Made by a program: the position numbers and the translations under genes. The notes beneath the pieces were generated by a model that saw nothing but the letters and a program-made list of their open reading frames with translations, had not been told where the DNA came from and made no database searches. Below are positions 1 through 8,812 of a DNA stretch of 64,000 nucleotides, piece after piece (within the stretch, counting starts at the first letter, position 1; the number at the start of each line of letters is the position of its first letter). The DNA is from Deinococcus peraridilitoris DSM 19664 (GTDB taxonomy: Bacteria > Deinococcota > Deinococci > Deinococcales > Deinococcaceae): positions 1-64,000 of the forward strand of contig NC_019789.1 in assembly GCF_000317835.1 (NCBI RefSeq), read 5' to 3'.

Positions 1-19
1 CGAGACGCCGGAGGGCAGC

Positions 20-484
20 ATGATCAAGACTGGAAGAGCCGCGTTGGCCGGCGTGTTGGGAGCCGCAGCCATGGAAGCGCTCGCATTCGTGGCGCACCAG
101 TCGAAGGTCAGTGCGCTGAGCATGTCCCGCTATGAAGGCAGCATCGTCACGGGCCGAACCGATGGCGTGGGCAGTCGGGCAGCGGGTATTGGTGCGCACG
201 TGTTGCTCTCCACGCTGATTGCCTTGCCGTACGCGGCGGTACTGGAACGCTCCCGGTCCCGTACGAACACTGTGGGCGCGCAGCTGGGCCTGGTGCACTG
301 GCTGGTCGCCGGCTTGGCCCTGCCAGGCTTGGACGCTCTGAATTCGACCGTGCGAGACGGACAGACACCACGGCTGAGAACTTTTGCCAGAGGGTACGGG
401 CGAGGGAGCGTGGTGATGTTCCTCCTCGGACACCTGCTGTACGGCGTCGTCGTGACGCGCACCTATCAGTCCAAAGCGCGCTGA
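20..484 (+). CDS. Small four-TM membrane protein
   Basis: A 154-residue hydrophobic protein with about four membrane segments (roughly residues 6-25, 53-75, 89-107 and 131-146). The ATG at 20 is preceded by a CGGAGGG ribosome site. It has a clear paralogue at 49016-49479: both share the pattern LSM-YEGS, T-G, AAG-G-H-LLS-LIA-PYA, LHWL, LPG-DA-N and a GYG-G stretch before the last helix. No enzymatic motif is visible, so the function is unknown. Only 19 bases lie upstream in the window, so its operon context cannot be seen. Confidence 0.75.
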   Translation: MIKTGRAALAGVLGAAAMEALAFVAHQSKVSALSMSRYEGSIVTGRTDGVGSRAAGIGAHVLLSTLIALPYAAVLERSRSRTNTVGAQLGLVHWLVAGLALPGLDALNSTVRDGQTPRLRTFARGYGRGSVVMFLLGHLLYGVVVTRTYQSKAR

Positions 485-799
485 GTGCACCTGGTGATGG
501 TTTATACGGGAACCTCGAGGGCAGCGGCCCATGCGAGGAACGCGTCGCGGAAAACGCCGAACTCACACCATGAGAGGTGGGCTCAGTGTTCACGAACCGG
601 CATCATCGAGGATCAGGAGAGGTGCTGTCGCGTCAGGCAGAGCACAGTGTTCTGGTGGAGGCGGCGCTTGGGGGAGTGCACGCACTTGCCACCTCACCAG
701 CAAAAGCAGCGTCAGCCGACACCGCTGGAATTCATCAACGCACGCAACGCCGAATACGGCCTCGTTCCTGTAGAGCGGGGAATGCGGTTCCCATGGGCC
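485..799. other. Intergenic gap, no gene recognised
   Basis: No reading frame here has family-like sequence, and no hairpin with a T-tract was seen. It separates the membrane protein from the convergent coiled-coil gene. Confidence 0.4.
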
Positions 800-1702
800 T
801 TACTGATCCGATCCGTCGGGGCGGTGAATCTCCTCGGCACGCTGAATCAGTTCATGGTCGTGATTATGCTGCGCTTCGAGCTGCTCACGGAGGCGCGCGA
901 TCTTCTCCTGGGTCTTGCGGGCAGCCGCCTCCAGCTCGGCGGTGTGTGCCCGGGACGCTTCCAGTTGCCCTTCCATCCGGGTGATCGTGTGCGCGTCCCG
1001 TGCCGCGTTCGCTTCCAGCCCGGCAATGTGGGCCCGGGCCGCTGCGTCCTCGCATTCCAGCTGTTCCCTCTGCGCGGCATACGTGATGCCGCTGGCCTCC
1101 AGGGCCCGAATACGCTCCAGGGCGTCTTGACCGAGTCGGGTGAGCTCCAGGATCTCCCCTTCGACCTGCTCCCGGTCCGTTCGCAGCAGTTGCGTCTGTG
1201 CTTCCGCGCTCATCCGGCTGAGGGTGTCGATCTGCTGAACAGTGCTGGCTTCATGAAGCGCGAGCTTGATCAGCCCGTCCAGATCCGCCGCCTGTCGCTG
1301 CACCACCTGGCTCAGGTTGCGCAGCAGGTGCGCGCTGATGTCCTCGACCGGTGTTCCGCAAATCTCGGCCATGGTGCGCTGGATCGCTTCACGTAAGCGG
1401 TGAGCGGTCTCCAGCTGCGCCCGCGAGGCCTGCACGATGTTCTCCAGGGCGGTGACTTGCGTTCCGGCAGCATGGTGAAGGTCCGCCGGAGGGAGGGCGT
1501 GCAGTTGTTCCAAGGTGGACTTCATCACCTGGCGAAGGGAGTGGGTGAATTCGATCTGCTCACGTCCGGCGCTGATGAGCTGTTCCAGTGTGTCTCGCTG
1601 GGCGAAGCCGGCCGCACCGACGTGCTCGCGCGCTGCACTGAAGGCAGCGCGTTCGGTGGCAGATCGGGAGTCGCGGCGAGCTTCGTCGGGTGCGTCCGGC
1701 AT
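800..1702 (-). CDS. Long coiled-coil protein, unknown function
   Basis: About 300 residues, rich in Ala, Glu, Gln, Leu and Arg, with heptad-like spacing through most of its length (for example EQLISAGREQIEF, ALENIVQASRAQLETAHRL, KTQEKIARLREQLEAQ). No signal peptide or membrane segment is present, so it is probably a cytoplasmic coiled-coil protein. I chose the ATG at 1702 (MPDAPDE). A longer reading from 1783 begins with a Cys- and Arg-rich stretch unlike the rest. No good ribosome site is seen before either start. It could be a structural or chemoreceptor-like helper, but nothing in the sequence identifies its role. Confidence 0.7.
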   Translation of the reverse strand: MPDAPDEARRDSRSATERAAFSAAREHVGAAGFAQRDTLEQLISAGREQIEFTHSLRQVMKSTLEQLHALPPADLHHAAGTQVTALENIVQASRAQLETAHRLREAIQRTMAEICGTPVEDISAHLLRNLSQVVQRQAADLDGLIKLALHEASTVQQIDTLSRMSAEAQTQLLRTDREQVEGEILELTRLGQDALERIRALEASGITYAAQREQLECEDAAARAHIAGLEANAARDAHTITRMEGQLEASRAHTAELEAAARKTQEKIARLREQLEAQHNHDHELIQRAEEIHRPDGSDQ

Positions 1703-2263
1703 GGCTTGCAGTCTAGCGTGCCGGAGGAGGCAGCAGCATTGACGGCGTATTGATCTCTGAAGAACTTTTCGCCCTCGGTGCATGTTGGTATCGGTGCAAT
1801 GTACGGCTGTCCTGCCGCCGCAGGGTTCGGGTGTGCGCTGAGAATTGCCGCCTCAGCCGAATTCGGAACTGACCGCGTGGCCCTGGTCCCAAAAGAGAAG
1901 TTACTTTCTCCACGATCCGGGTGGTCCATGCACCGGTCGTGGTCGCCATGCCTCGCCCGCCGGTCACGATGGACGACACTGAGACTTTCCAGGGTGAACA
2001 CCAGCGCGCGGTCGGCTGTGGTGAGTGACGTTGCCCCCGGTTCGAGATCCAGGCATACCACTCAAAATCGGGTGAGGCGACCGGGCAGCAGCTTCAGGTG
2101 CGGATGGTGCCGTCCACGCTGCTCGCTTTGCTGTGCGCTCAGGACTTCCCTCTCCCTCCCGGCTTCACGGTTGACCTTGTAGGCCCAGGCGAATTACCGG
2201 GCCTTCCATCGAGACGTTATCTCTTGTGCCTGTCGCTCTGCGCCGCATCGAGGGCATGTTCGG
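1703..2263. other. Intergenic gap upstream of parA
   Basis: About 560 bases separate the divergent coiled-coil gene and the parAB unit. I see no protein-like frame. The right end carries the -10 box of the parA leader. Confidence 0.4.
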
Positions 2264-2269
2264 TAGGAT
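2264..2269 (+). promoter_or_regulatory. Predicted -10 box (TAGGAT) for parAB leader
   Basis: TAGGAT fits the TANNNT -10 form. Its spacing places the predicted transcription start on the A of the ATG at 2276, which is the leaderless arrangement common in Deinococcus. No strong -35 is visible. Confidence 0.45.
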
Positions 2270-2275
2270 GAATCC

Positions 2276-2335
2276 ATGTTGAGACGAGAAGCGCTGAGAA
2301 CCGCCCACCGGCCTCAACTCCAGGAGGAGCAGTGA
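2276..2335 (+). CDS. Possible 19-aa leaderless leader peptide before parA
   Basis: ATG at 2276 opens a 19-codon frame (MLRREALRTAHRPQLQEEQ) whose TGA at 2333-2335 overlaps the GTG start of parA (2332-2334) as GTGA. The AGGAGGAG ribosome site of parA lies inside its last codons. The geometry suggests translational coupling: a ribosome on the leader would expose or hand over to the parA start. No homologue is recognised. It may alternatively be a non-functional by-product of the leader sequence. Confidence 0.4.
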   Translation: MLRREALRTAHRPQLQEEQ

Positions 2336-3102
2336 GGACCCTAGTTTTCTTCAATCACGCGGGAGGTGTTTCGAAAACCTCGTCGACGCGCGATATCGGT
2401 TACACCCTGGCCCGCGATCATCAACTGCGTGTGTTGCTGATCGACGTCGATCCGCAGGCCAACCTGTCAAGCTGGTTGGGAGTGCCGCAGGTGCCGGACG
2501 AGCGCACCGTGCTGGGAACCCTGCTGCGCGATGAACCCCTGCCCGAACCGTACGCGGTCCACGGTTTACGGCTGATTGCCAGCAACCTGTGGCTGGCGTC
2601 CGCCGAGGCCCAGCTGCCCGGCGTGGTCGGGGGTTTCGCGCACCTTCGTCAGCAGGTCCGCCGGCTGCACGACCAGTACGACCTGGTGCTGATCGACTCT
2701 CCCCCATCGCTCGGTCAGCTGTCGCTCGCGGCGGCCGTGGCGGCCGACGGTCTGGTCGTGCCGGTACCGACGACCCACAAAGGCGTCGGCGGCATCGCGG
2801 GCGTCTTGAAAATGATTGAGACGTACCGCAAACTCAATCCCGGCCTGCACGTGGCGTGGTACCTGCCAACGCAGCACAATCCTCATACGCTGCACCACCG
2901 CGAAGCGTTGGCCTGGATGCAAGGCAACCTTTCCCCGCTGGGCAGCCCAATCAGTTACCGTCCGGCGATCTATCCGGACGCGCACGCCCAGAGCCTGCCG
3001 GTGGGCGCCTACCAGCCGGGCAGTCCGGCCGACCTGGAGGTCAAACGCGCGACGACCGAACTGCTGGCTGCATTGGACCTGGGGGTCGTGCATGGCCAGT
3101 AA
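2332..3102 (+). CDS. parA: ParA-family partitioning ATPase
   Basis: A 256-residue ParA/Soj-type P-loop ATPase that would segregate the replicon together with ParB. The Walker A region is NHAGGVSKTSST at residues 8-19. It keeps GG..KT but lacks the usual N-terminal signature lysine (KGG becomes AGG) and has Ser before the P-loop Lys. LLIDVDPQANLS (35-46) is the A' motif and LVLIDSPPS (118-126) is Walker B. The start is GTG at 2332 with AGGAGGAG immediately upstream. It is too short to carry an N-terminal HTH, so it resembles type Ib or chromosomal ParA. The 3' end overlaps parB by 11 bases. Confidence 0.92.
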   Translation: MRTLVFFNHAGGVSKTSSTRDIGYTLARDHQLRVLLIDVDPQANLSSWLGVPQVPDERTVLGTLLRDEPLPEPYAVHGLRLIASNLWLASAEAQLPGVVGGFAHLRQQVRRLHDQYDLVLIDSPPSLGQLSLAAAVAADGLVVPVPTTHKGVGGIAGVLKMIETYRKLNPGLHVAWYLPTQHNPHTLHHREALAWMQGNLSPLGSPISYRPAIYPDAHAQSLPVGAYQPGSPADLEVKRATTELLAALDLGVVHGQ

Positions 3103-4075
3103 ACCGGGAGGGATTCCCCGCAAACGTCCGCCGACTAAGGACAAGAACGCCGGCCTGGAAAAGGACGGGGCACCTGCCCGCCGGACCCGACGTGCTCCGG
3201 TGTCAGCCGCCTTGAGCACCGTGGTGACCCGCGATCAGCTCGAAGCGGCCAAACCCGCCCGGGGCGCAACGCGGCAGATGCGGGTCGACGACCTGCGCCC
3301 CAGCCCCCATCAGCCTCGGCGGCACATGGACGCTGCAGCGCTCGAATCGCTGGCGGCGAGCATCAAGGCGCAAGGAGTGCTTCAACCCCTGCTGGTCCGC
3401 GAAACGCCCCGCGGACCAGAAATCGTCGCCGGAGAGCGCCGCTGGCGGGCTGCCACACTGGCTGGTCTCCAGACGGTACCCGTCGAGGTGCGCGAACTGA
3501 GCGACGAGCAGGTGGCCGTGGCGGCAGCCGTGGAGAATCTGCAGCGCGAAGATCTCTCGGTGATCGACGAGGTCGATGCCACGGTGACCATCATCGGGCA
3601 CCGGCTGGGGCTCACCCGTGCGCAGGTGCCCGGCGTGCTCAACGCTTTACAGTACAAGCCGGAAAGCAACCCTGGGCAGGTTCAGGAACTCGAGGAGCTG
3701 TTCCGGGAGCTTGGTGGCAGTTGGCTCAGTTTCACGAAAAACCGCCTGCGCATCCTGGGGTGGCCAGAACCGGTGCTGAACGCCATTCGCGAGCACCAGC
3801 TTGGCTACAGCCTGGCGGGAATTGTCGCCGCCGCCCCGCAGGAACACCGCGCGGCCCTGCTGGAGATGGCTCTTGGGGGCGCCAGCCAAGCCAGGCTGCG
3901 AACCGAGCTGACCCGGCTCAAGAGTTCTACTTTTCAAAAAGTAGATGCGTTTGCCCGGGTGGAAAAGATGAGCAAGACTCTGGGAAACCGCCGCCGTTTC
4001 GAGGCCCTCGATCCACAAAAACGGCAGCGCCTGGAGCAATTGATGCGCGAGATCGACGAGCTGTACCACCTCTAA
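3092..4075 (+). CDS. parB: ParB-family centromere-binding protein
   Basis: A 327-residue ParB with a basic N-terminal tail (1-65), a ParB/Srx CTP-binding domain starting near RVDDLRPSPHQPRR (64-77), the GERRWRA nucleotide motif (114-120) and the ENLQREDLS motif (148-156). An HTH follows around 168-190 and a charged C-terminal dimerisation region comes last. The ATG at 3092 overlaps the end of parA, so the pair is translationally coupled. Codons 279-285 contain a perfect inverted repeat at 3926-3945 that could be a parS-like site. Partner of the upstream ATPase in plasmid segregation. Confidence 0.92.
   Translation: MASKPGGIPRKRPPTKDKNAGLEKDGAPARRTRRAPVSAALSTVVTRDQLEAAKPARGATRQMRVDDLRPSPHQPRRHMDAAALESLAASIKAQGVLQPLLVRETPRGPEIVAGERRWRAATLAGLQTVPVEVRELSDEQVAVAAAVENLQREDLSVIDEVDATVTIIGHRLGLTRAQVPGVLNALQYKPESNPGQVQELEELFRELGGSWLSFTKNRLRILGWPEPVLNAIREHQLGYSLAGIVAAAPQEHRAALLEMALGGASQARLRTELTRLKSSTFQKVDAFARVEKMSKTLGNRRRFEALDPQKRQRLEQLMREIDELYHL
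3926..3945. promoter_or_regulatory. Perfect 20-bp palindrome inside parB (candidate parS)
   Basis: TCTACTTTT-CA-AAAAGTAGA is a 9-2-9 inverted repeat without mismatches. It is strikingly AT-rich within GC-rich coding DNA. It lies inside parB, and intragenic or parAB-proximal centromere sites are common for this family. No second copy was noticed in the window, so the assignment as parS is only inferred. Confidence 0.4.
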
Positions 4076-4148
4076 ATGTGTTGATCGTACAGGAAGCAGG
4101 CGGTCGCCGATCCCTGAAGTACACGGGTAATCTCAGCACCCCTGGGCT

Positions 4149-4429
4149 TCAGGGCCCCGCACAGGGGTGACACCGCATTGAAATCCAGCGCCTGGGTGTC
4201 GACCTGCTCGCCAGCTTGCAAGGCGCCTTCAGCGGAGATGCGCATGTGGCTTCTCGTGCGGCGCCCCTGGAGTTGGTGATCAAGTCGAACTTCAGCACCC
4301 GTCCGTGGCCGTTCACCCGCCAGCCATCGCTGTTCGTGGAGATGTACCCCAGGATACCCGGCAGACGACGTGCTTCTTGCACATTGAAATCGAAGGCGGG
4401 GAGGTCTTTGAAAGGTTTTGTCCTGAGGC
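4149..4429 (-). pseudogene. Unidentified coding remnant
   Basis: The minus frame reads a protein-like stretch (PFKDLPAFDFNVQEARRLPG, ILGYISTNSDGWRVNGHGR, VLKFDLIT) with no start of its own, and then decays into Arg/Cys-rich residues before a stop. It lies directly downstream, on the same strand, of the PxKF-domain remnant. It may belong to the same broken region. The family is not recognised. Confidence 0.35.
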
Positions 4430-4481
4430 CAGAGCTCCCGTTGCTGAGCTGCGGGTGAGATCTCGGGCCTCGACGTGCTGA

Positions 4482-4846
4482 TCAGCGGTGCAACTCGAAA
4501 AGTGTAGCCTGGTCGGAGCCGTCACGGAACTTCATCGCCAGTTTCAGGCAGGTGTTCTGGCTGACCTTGCTGGTCTTCCAGGTGTAGGTGTACTGACCGG
4601 ACGGTGGGTCAAAGGTCAGGCTGCTGCTGGAGGCTGACACGGTCTCCTCGACTGCACTGCTGGTTGTCGCACTCGAGCAGGCAATCGGCAGCACCTTCGG
4701 GTAGTTCGCTGCAAAGACCTTCGGGCCCTTGTCGCCCCCGAGCTTGAATTACACCGGCACAGCCGAGCCGCCCTTCACGATGTTCAGCACTGTGTTGTCG
4801 ACTGGGATGAAGAATCCGCAGAAGTCGAGATTTTCTTCCACCGCCA
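4482..4846 (-). pseudogene. PxKF-domain surface protein, 3' remnant with in-frame stop
   Basis: The minus frame encodes the C-terminal module typical of secreted PxKF-domain proteins: GFFIPVDNTVLNIVKGGSAV, PV, then FKLGGDKGPKVFAANYPKV, two Cys, and the end GQYTYTWKTSKVSQNTCLKL with a final FRDGS-ATLFEL. An in-frame TAA at 4749-4751 sits exactly where this family has the Lys of PVKF. The frame loses similarity above about 4846, where the opposite strand becomes coding. This is therefore a 5'-truncated, nonsense-mutated fragment. Confidence 0.6.
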
Positions 4847-4850
4847 GTGT

Positions 4851-5960
4851 GGCGCAAAGAACGGTGCCCGCTCCCTGAGCGCCAAAGCGTACGACGCGGC
4901 AGGTAATGTCGGTACCAGCGTCAGTGTCAGCTTCAACGTGAACATTTCCGCTCGCACCAAGTCGGTTCCACCGACGGTGAGCCTCAGCGCGCCCGTATCG
5001 ACCGTCACCGCTGCCCGCGAAGTGCTGCTCACCGCCAGGGCCATAGACGCCAGCGGCATCGACCGGGCGGAATTCTACCAGAACAGCAAGTACGTACATC
5101 AGGAGACTCAGGCGCCGTACGATCACCACATCGATTTCGCAAGCTCACGCCAGAACGGCGTACACCAGTTTGAAGCACGCGCGTACGACAAGGTCGGGAA
5201 CGTCAAGACCAGCGAAGCGATCACCATCACCGTGAACATCCCGCTCCCACCGGACACCGTGAAACCCACCGTGACCCTCACGGCAGGTCCGGCGCAAGTG
5301 AGCGCGCCCGGGACGGTGAATCTCAAAGCGGACGCCCAAGATGACCGCAAAGTCACCATGGTGAAGTTCTACAAAGGCGAGATGCTCATCGCGATTGACG
5401 AGGACGCCCCCTTCGAAGTGAACGCCACGGTTACGGCGGCGGATGCTGGAACGGTGGCGTTTAGTGCCGTCGCGATTGACGAAGCGGGAAACGAAGGCGC
5501 CGGTGCAGCCAAGACGGTCACACCCACCCCGATTGATGGCATTGACACCAATTCTTTCCGTGGTGACTGGTGGTACCAGGTCCGTGAAGTGAGTGACGGT
5601 GACGATTACGACGGGTACGTGACCTGGACAGGTGTGGCCGTCATGGGGGATAGCAGTACGGTCATCACCGGGGATGCCTTCAGCTGCTCCGGCGGTGACA
5701 AGACCGCCTGCACCGCAGATGGGGACGCGATCCTCACGTACAACCGCAAGAGCATTGTTTTGAAATTCAACCACATGATGTCATCGTGCGATCTCTTGCC
5801 GCCTCACGAGTGCACGTCAGTCTACGCACAATGGATGGAAGCGGAGGATACCGACGCCATGTTCGCCGAAGCGAATGGTGTGACGCACATCGACGGCCAG
5901 GCAATGGTGCTGAAAAGGAAGGAGTTAGACTTCGGTCAATTCGCCATGCGTTCGCCGTGA
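4851..5960 (+). pseudogene. 5'-truncated Ig-like-repeat surface protein
   Basis: An open frame with bacterial Ig-like repeats. The fragment starts mid-domain (GARSLSAKAYDAAGNVG at about 4863), followed by two further modules (VPPTVSLSAPVSTVTA, TVKPTVTLTAGPAQVSAPG) and a C-terminal domain with paired Cys and many Asp/Thr. The first usable ATG is at 4938, inside a repeat. There is no signal peptide, so the 5' part that would export it is missing. The frame fuses at about 4845 with the inverted PxKF remnant. A perfect terminator hairpin follows the stop. If expressed from 4938 it would make a 340-residue protein. Confidence 0.6.
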
Positions 5961-5974
5961 TAAACGGAGGCCAC

Positions 5975-6010
5975 AACACCAGGGCTGACCCCGGGGTCAG
6001 CCCTGGTGTT
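5975..6010 (+). terminator. Strong hairpin terminator
   Basis: A 16-bp perfect stem (AACACCAGGGCTGACC and its complement) with a CCGG loop begins 15 bases after the stop of the Ig-like gene. No long T-tract follows. Confidence 0.7.
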
Positions 6011-6270
6011 CCATGTCAACTTCAGCCGACTATTTTGGGGTCTCCAGAAACCAGTCGCGTCTGGGACGCATCCCTGCGTTTCAGTTCCGCGGGCCTCGCC
6101 CAGGCTCTGGTCCAGGTCGGATCCCTCGATTCAGGCTACCTCAGCCTGCCGCCCGGCGAGCGGCCCGCAGTGTTCCGGCCTCTGGTCGAACACCGCCGGC
6201 ATCACAGTGCTGCCGAACCGTCGTGCCATGTCAGCAAAACGCCGGGGTGGCATGAATGACGGCCATATCG

Positions 6271-6873
6271 TCACAGGTTTGACTCGACCTGAACTCCTCG
6301 TTCCGCCAGGGCATGCAGGAAGGAAGGCGCATTCGCGGGAGATACGAAGAATGGCGCTTTTCCGTGCCCGAACAGCAACACCCCCTGATTCGGGTTGCTC
6401 GTTACCGCCTGAACGCCCGTGACGCCGAGCGCGTCACCTCGCAAGCGAAAATGTCCGCTCAGGTAGCCCGGCAACCCCATCCCGAACGTCCGTGTGCCAA
6501 GCTGGCCCGCGGTCAGCCGAGCCTTCAGACCACGCAGGGGAATGCGTTGCACCCCCGACAAACACTGAATCATCAGGGCGTCCCGCGTGAGGGTGTACTT
6601 CAAACGCCGTGGAGCCAACCACAGGACGGCGGTGATGACGGCTGCCTCAACCAGATGCAGCAGGCTGAGGGTCACCTTTCCTGCGACCGGCAGGTCTGCC
6701 TTCGGAAGGAGCGCCACCAGCAGCAACAAAACAGGGACCAGCCAGACCAGCCATGAAAACACGGTGCTCACTGGACGTGCGACCGCAATTACTACTGGTT
6801 CAGAAAGTCCATCCTTGATTTCTTCAGAGGTATGAATCGAATTCACGGTCGGTGCCTCCTGCTTCTTGTGCAC
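6271..6873 (-). CDS. Membrane-anchored bacterial PH-domain protein
   Basis: A 200-residue protein with two membrane segments near residues 36-57 and 68-88, followed by a soluble domain (LKYTLTRDALMIQCLSGVQR, IPLRGLKARL, then FGMGLPGYLSGHFRLRGD). That pattern fits bacterial PH domains of the kind found in small integral-membrane proteins. The start is an ATG at 6873 (MHKKQEAPTV). No neighbour on the same strand gives a function. Confidence 0.65.
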   Translation of the reverse strand: MHKKQEAPTVNSIHTSEEIKDGLSEPVVIAVARPVSTVFSWLVWLVPVLLLLVALLPKADLPVAGKVTLSLLHLVEAAVITAVLWLAPRRLKYTLTRDALMIQCLSGVQRIPLRGLKARLTAGQLGTRTFGMGLPGYLSGHFRLRGDALGVTGVQAVTSNPNQGVLLFGHGKAPFFVSPANAPSFLHALAERGVQVESNL

Positions 6874-7348
6874 GTAGGATTGCCGTCAGCCCTGCCATCC
6901 GTACCGACGAGGAATATCAAGGGAAAGCCTGGGAGTCGCACGGACAACCTGACTCATCTCACTTCCATATACGCGCGGAACGCACTGGCGTTCCCATCTT
7001 CCCGCTCGGCACGACGCGCGGCTGCACGCGATGGCCTTGATCAGACACGAAACACCAGAATCAAACGTATGGACAGGACAGGCACCAAACTGAGGGCGCA
7101 GGGTGTCTGGCACGCGGAACAGGGCGACGGGCACCGAGGTGGGCTGCACGCGGGGAAACGTTCCGTGGTGCCGCACCCGCTCTTGAGGATCTTGCCTCAA
7201 ATCCTCGGGTCCCGAGCAGGGTGAGTCATCAACGCCCACAAGCGCTGTCACGCTTGCGTGCCTTTGTGATGAAACCTGAACTCTGCTGCCAGGGTCTTCT
7301 CCTGTGCGTTGCGTATGTTGAGCATGGGAAGACGAAAGGAGCTTGACG
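6874..7348. other. Divergent intergenic region
   Basis: About 475 bases lie between divergently transcribed genes. TATGTT at 7314-7319 could be the -10 of the rightward gene. Nothing else is recognised. Confidence 0.35.
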
Positions 7349-7894
7349 ATGTTTGAAGAACTCTTCGGAAACTCAGGCCGCAACGAGCGCTTCGCGCGCG
7401 CGCAAAACAACCACAACGACGTGGACCCGCATGAGGCTGCCGAGTACGTCGGTCAGTTCATGCAGCAGGCGCCGCCGGAAACGCAACAACAGGTCCTTCA
7501 GCAATACATTGCACAACTCGATCCCCGCCAGCGTCAGGCGCTCGCGCAAGCCATGATCCAGCACAACGGCACTCCAGTACAGAACGTCCGTGACGACGAT
7601 GACGACGACATGATTCAAGCTTTTCAGCGTTCCGGTCAGTCCCTGACGGGCCAGCAGGGCAACCGTCCAGGGCAGGGGCTCGGGGAGCTCTTCGGTATGT
7701 TCGGCGGCATGATGGGTGGCGCGGGCGCTCAACAAGGCGGTTTCGGCCAGCAGCAAAGCCCGATGGGTGGCTTCGGCCAGCCACAACAAGGCGCTTCGGG
7801 CGGGTTGGGTCAGTTGCTGGAGAATCCCATGGCGCGCGCAGGATTGGTCAGTCTTGCGGCGATGATCGGCTCCAAGATGATGAACCGACGCTGA
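7349..7894 (+). CDS. Low-complexity Gln/Gly-rich protein
   Basis: A 181-residue protein. The first 85 residues are helical and Gln-rich (YVGQFMQQAPPETQQQVLQQ). An acidic run (RDDDDDD) follows, then a Gly/Gln/Met-rich linker (GMFGGMMGGAGAQQGGFGQQ) and a hydrophobic tail ending in GSKMMNRR. I chose the ATG at 7349 because the AAAGGAG ribosome site at 7335-7341 is 7 bases upstream. A TTG at 7343 would be too close. No family is recognised. The composition suggests a flexible or self-associating protein. Confidence 0.7.
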   Translation: MFEELFGNSGRNERFARAQNNHNDVDPHEAAEYVGQFMQQAPPETQQQVLQQYIAQLDPRQRQALAQAMIQHNGTPVQNVRDDDDDDMIQAFQRSGQSLTGQQGNRPGQGLGELFGMFGGMMGGAGAQQGGFGQQQSPMGGFGQPQQGASGGLGQLLENPMARAGLVSLAAMIGSKMMNRR

Positions 7895-8052
7895 AACACC
7901 GTGTTGACGACGAGAAGCAAATCGCTGCCCCTCGTCTTCCTGGGTTCTCATACTCGCCGGACGGTCCGCCCGGCAAATCACCCGTGTGCTCCAGAACTGA
8001 TTCGTCAAGGTCCGCGCAAGGTGAGTCATGGGTCTGGACTCCACTTGCTTTC

Positions 8053-8058
8053 TAGAAT
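8053..8058 (+). promoter_or_regulatory. Predicted leaderless -10 box (TAGAAT)
   Basis: TAGAAT lies 7 bases before the ATG at 8066, so the predicted transcript starts at or one base before the start codon. No Shine-Dalgarno sequence is present. Confidence 0.5.
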
Positions 8059-8065
8059 CGGCCGC

Positions 8066-8341
8066 ATGGAGACTGAACAACTCAAAAAGCAGCTGCAACG
8101 CTGGAAACTCGGTGCGCTTCTCGCCCTTGCGTTTGCGGTCGGGCAGATGTCCGCGCAGTACTTCGGCGTGGCGAGTGCACAGCGCAGCGTCACCAAAGTG
8201 CAGCTGGACACCAGCAACTGCGACTTCGGCGTGTTGACCAGCAGCAGCCCGGAGCGTATTCCGGCAGGTTCGATGCTCGCGCAGGTGATCCGGCAAGGCG
8301 CGGTTCAGAACACCGCCTGGGTCTACAACACCTGCCGGTAA
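8066..8341 (+). CDS. Small single-TM or exported protein
   Basis: A 91-residue protein beginning METEQLKKQLQRWKLGALLA with one hydrophobic segment (residues 16-34) and a short soluble C-terminal region containing two Cys (SNCDFGVL and YNTCR). The N-terminus looks like an uncleaved anchor or signal sequence, which would put the C-terminal part outside the cytoplasm. The leaderless -10 fixes the start. Function unknown. Confidence 0.6.
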   Translation: METEQLKKQLQRWKLGALLALAFAVGQMSAQYFGVASAQRSVTKVQLDTSNCDFGVLTSSSPERIPAGSMLAQVIRQGAVQNTAWVYNTCR

Positions 8342-8360
8342 CAGGTTTCCGATCACCACT

Positions 8361-8396
8361 GCGGCATCAAGGGCAGTCAGATTCCCTTGATGCCGC
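8361..8396 (+). terminator. Hairpin terminator
   Basis: A perfect 13-bp stem (GCGGCATCAAGGG with its complement) and a 10-base loop lie 20 bases after the preceding stop codon. Confidence 0.65.
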
Positions 8397-8798
8397 TCCC
8401 TTGCACTTTCCGCACGGCACCCGAAAGCTTCGCGTACGCCTGCCTTCGCGTCAGGGTGATGGTTTGGTCAGCAAAGCTGACCCGTGCTCGGCGTATGCGA
8501 AGGGCGGCCCCTGGGGTCCCCGCTCGCTAGACTGACGGTGATGCCGAGCTCCGCTGATGAACCTCACGGTGTTTGCCGGAGGCCCTGCTGGAAACAAGTG
8601 TGCCATTCGGGCCACATGACCCTGGATCAGGCGCGGCACTCCATACCCGAACATGCAGGAGCGGAGCCCGAACGTCCCGTGGCGCACCCTGCCTCCCCTT
8701 CACAACGCTGAGTCAGGGAAGGCGCGCACCGCCGGCCGCACTTCAGGGCAGCCATCCGTCGCTCCGTCAATGCGTCATAGAATGACGGCAATTCGCGT
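8397..8798. other. Intergenic gap, no gene recognised
   Basis: No convincing frame is present. The only notable signal is the -10-like TACGCT at 8799-8804 just beyond its right end. Confidence 0.35.
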
Positions 8799-8812
8799 TA
8801 CGCTACAGGCGT

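Noticed and set aside
485..1396. A 303-codon plus-strand frame opposite the coiled-coil gene
   Set aside because: Its residues follow from the complementary coding strand, with no ribosome site and no family-like motifs.
6006..6260. Continuous plus frame after the Ig-like gene
   Set aside because: No start, no recognisable family, and it lies beyond a strong terminator; it may be old remnant sequence but cannot be supported.
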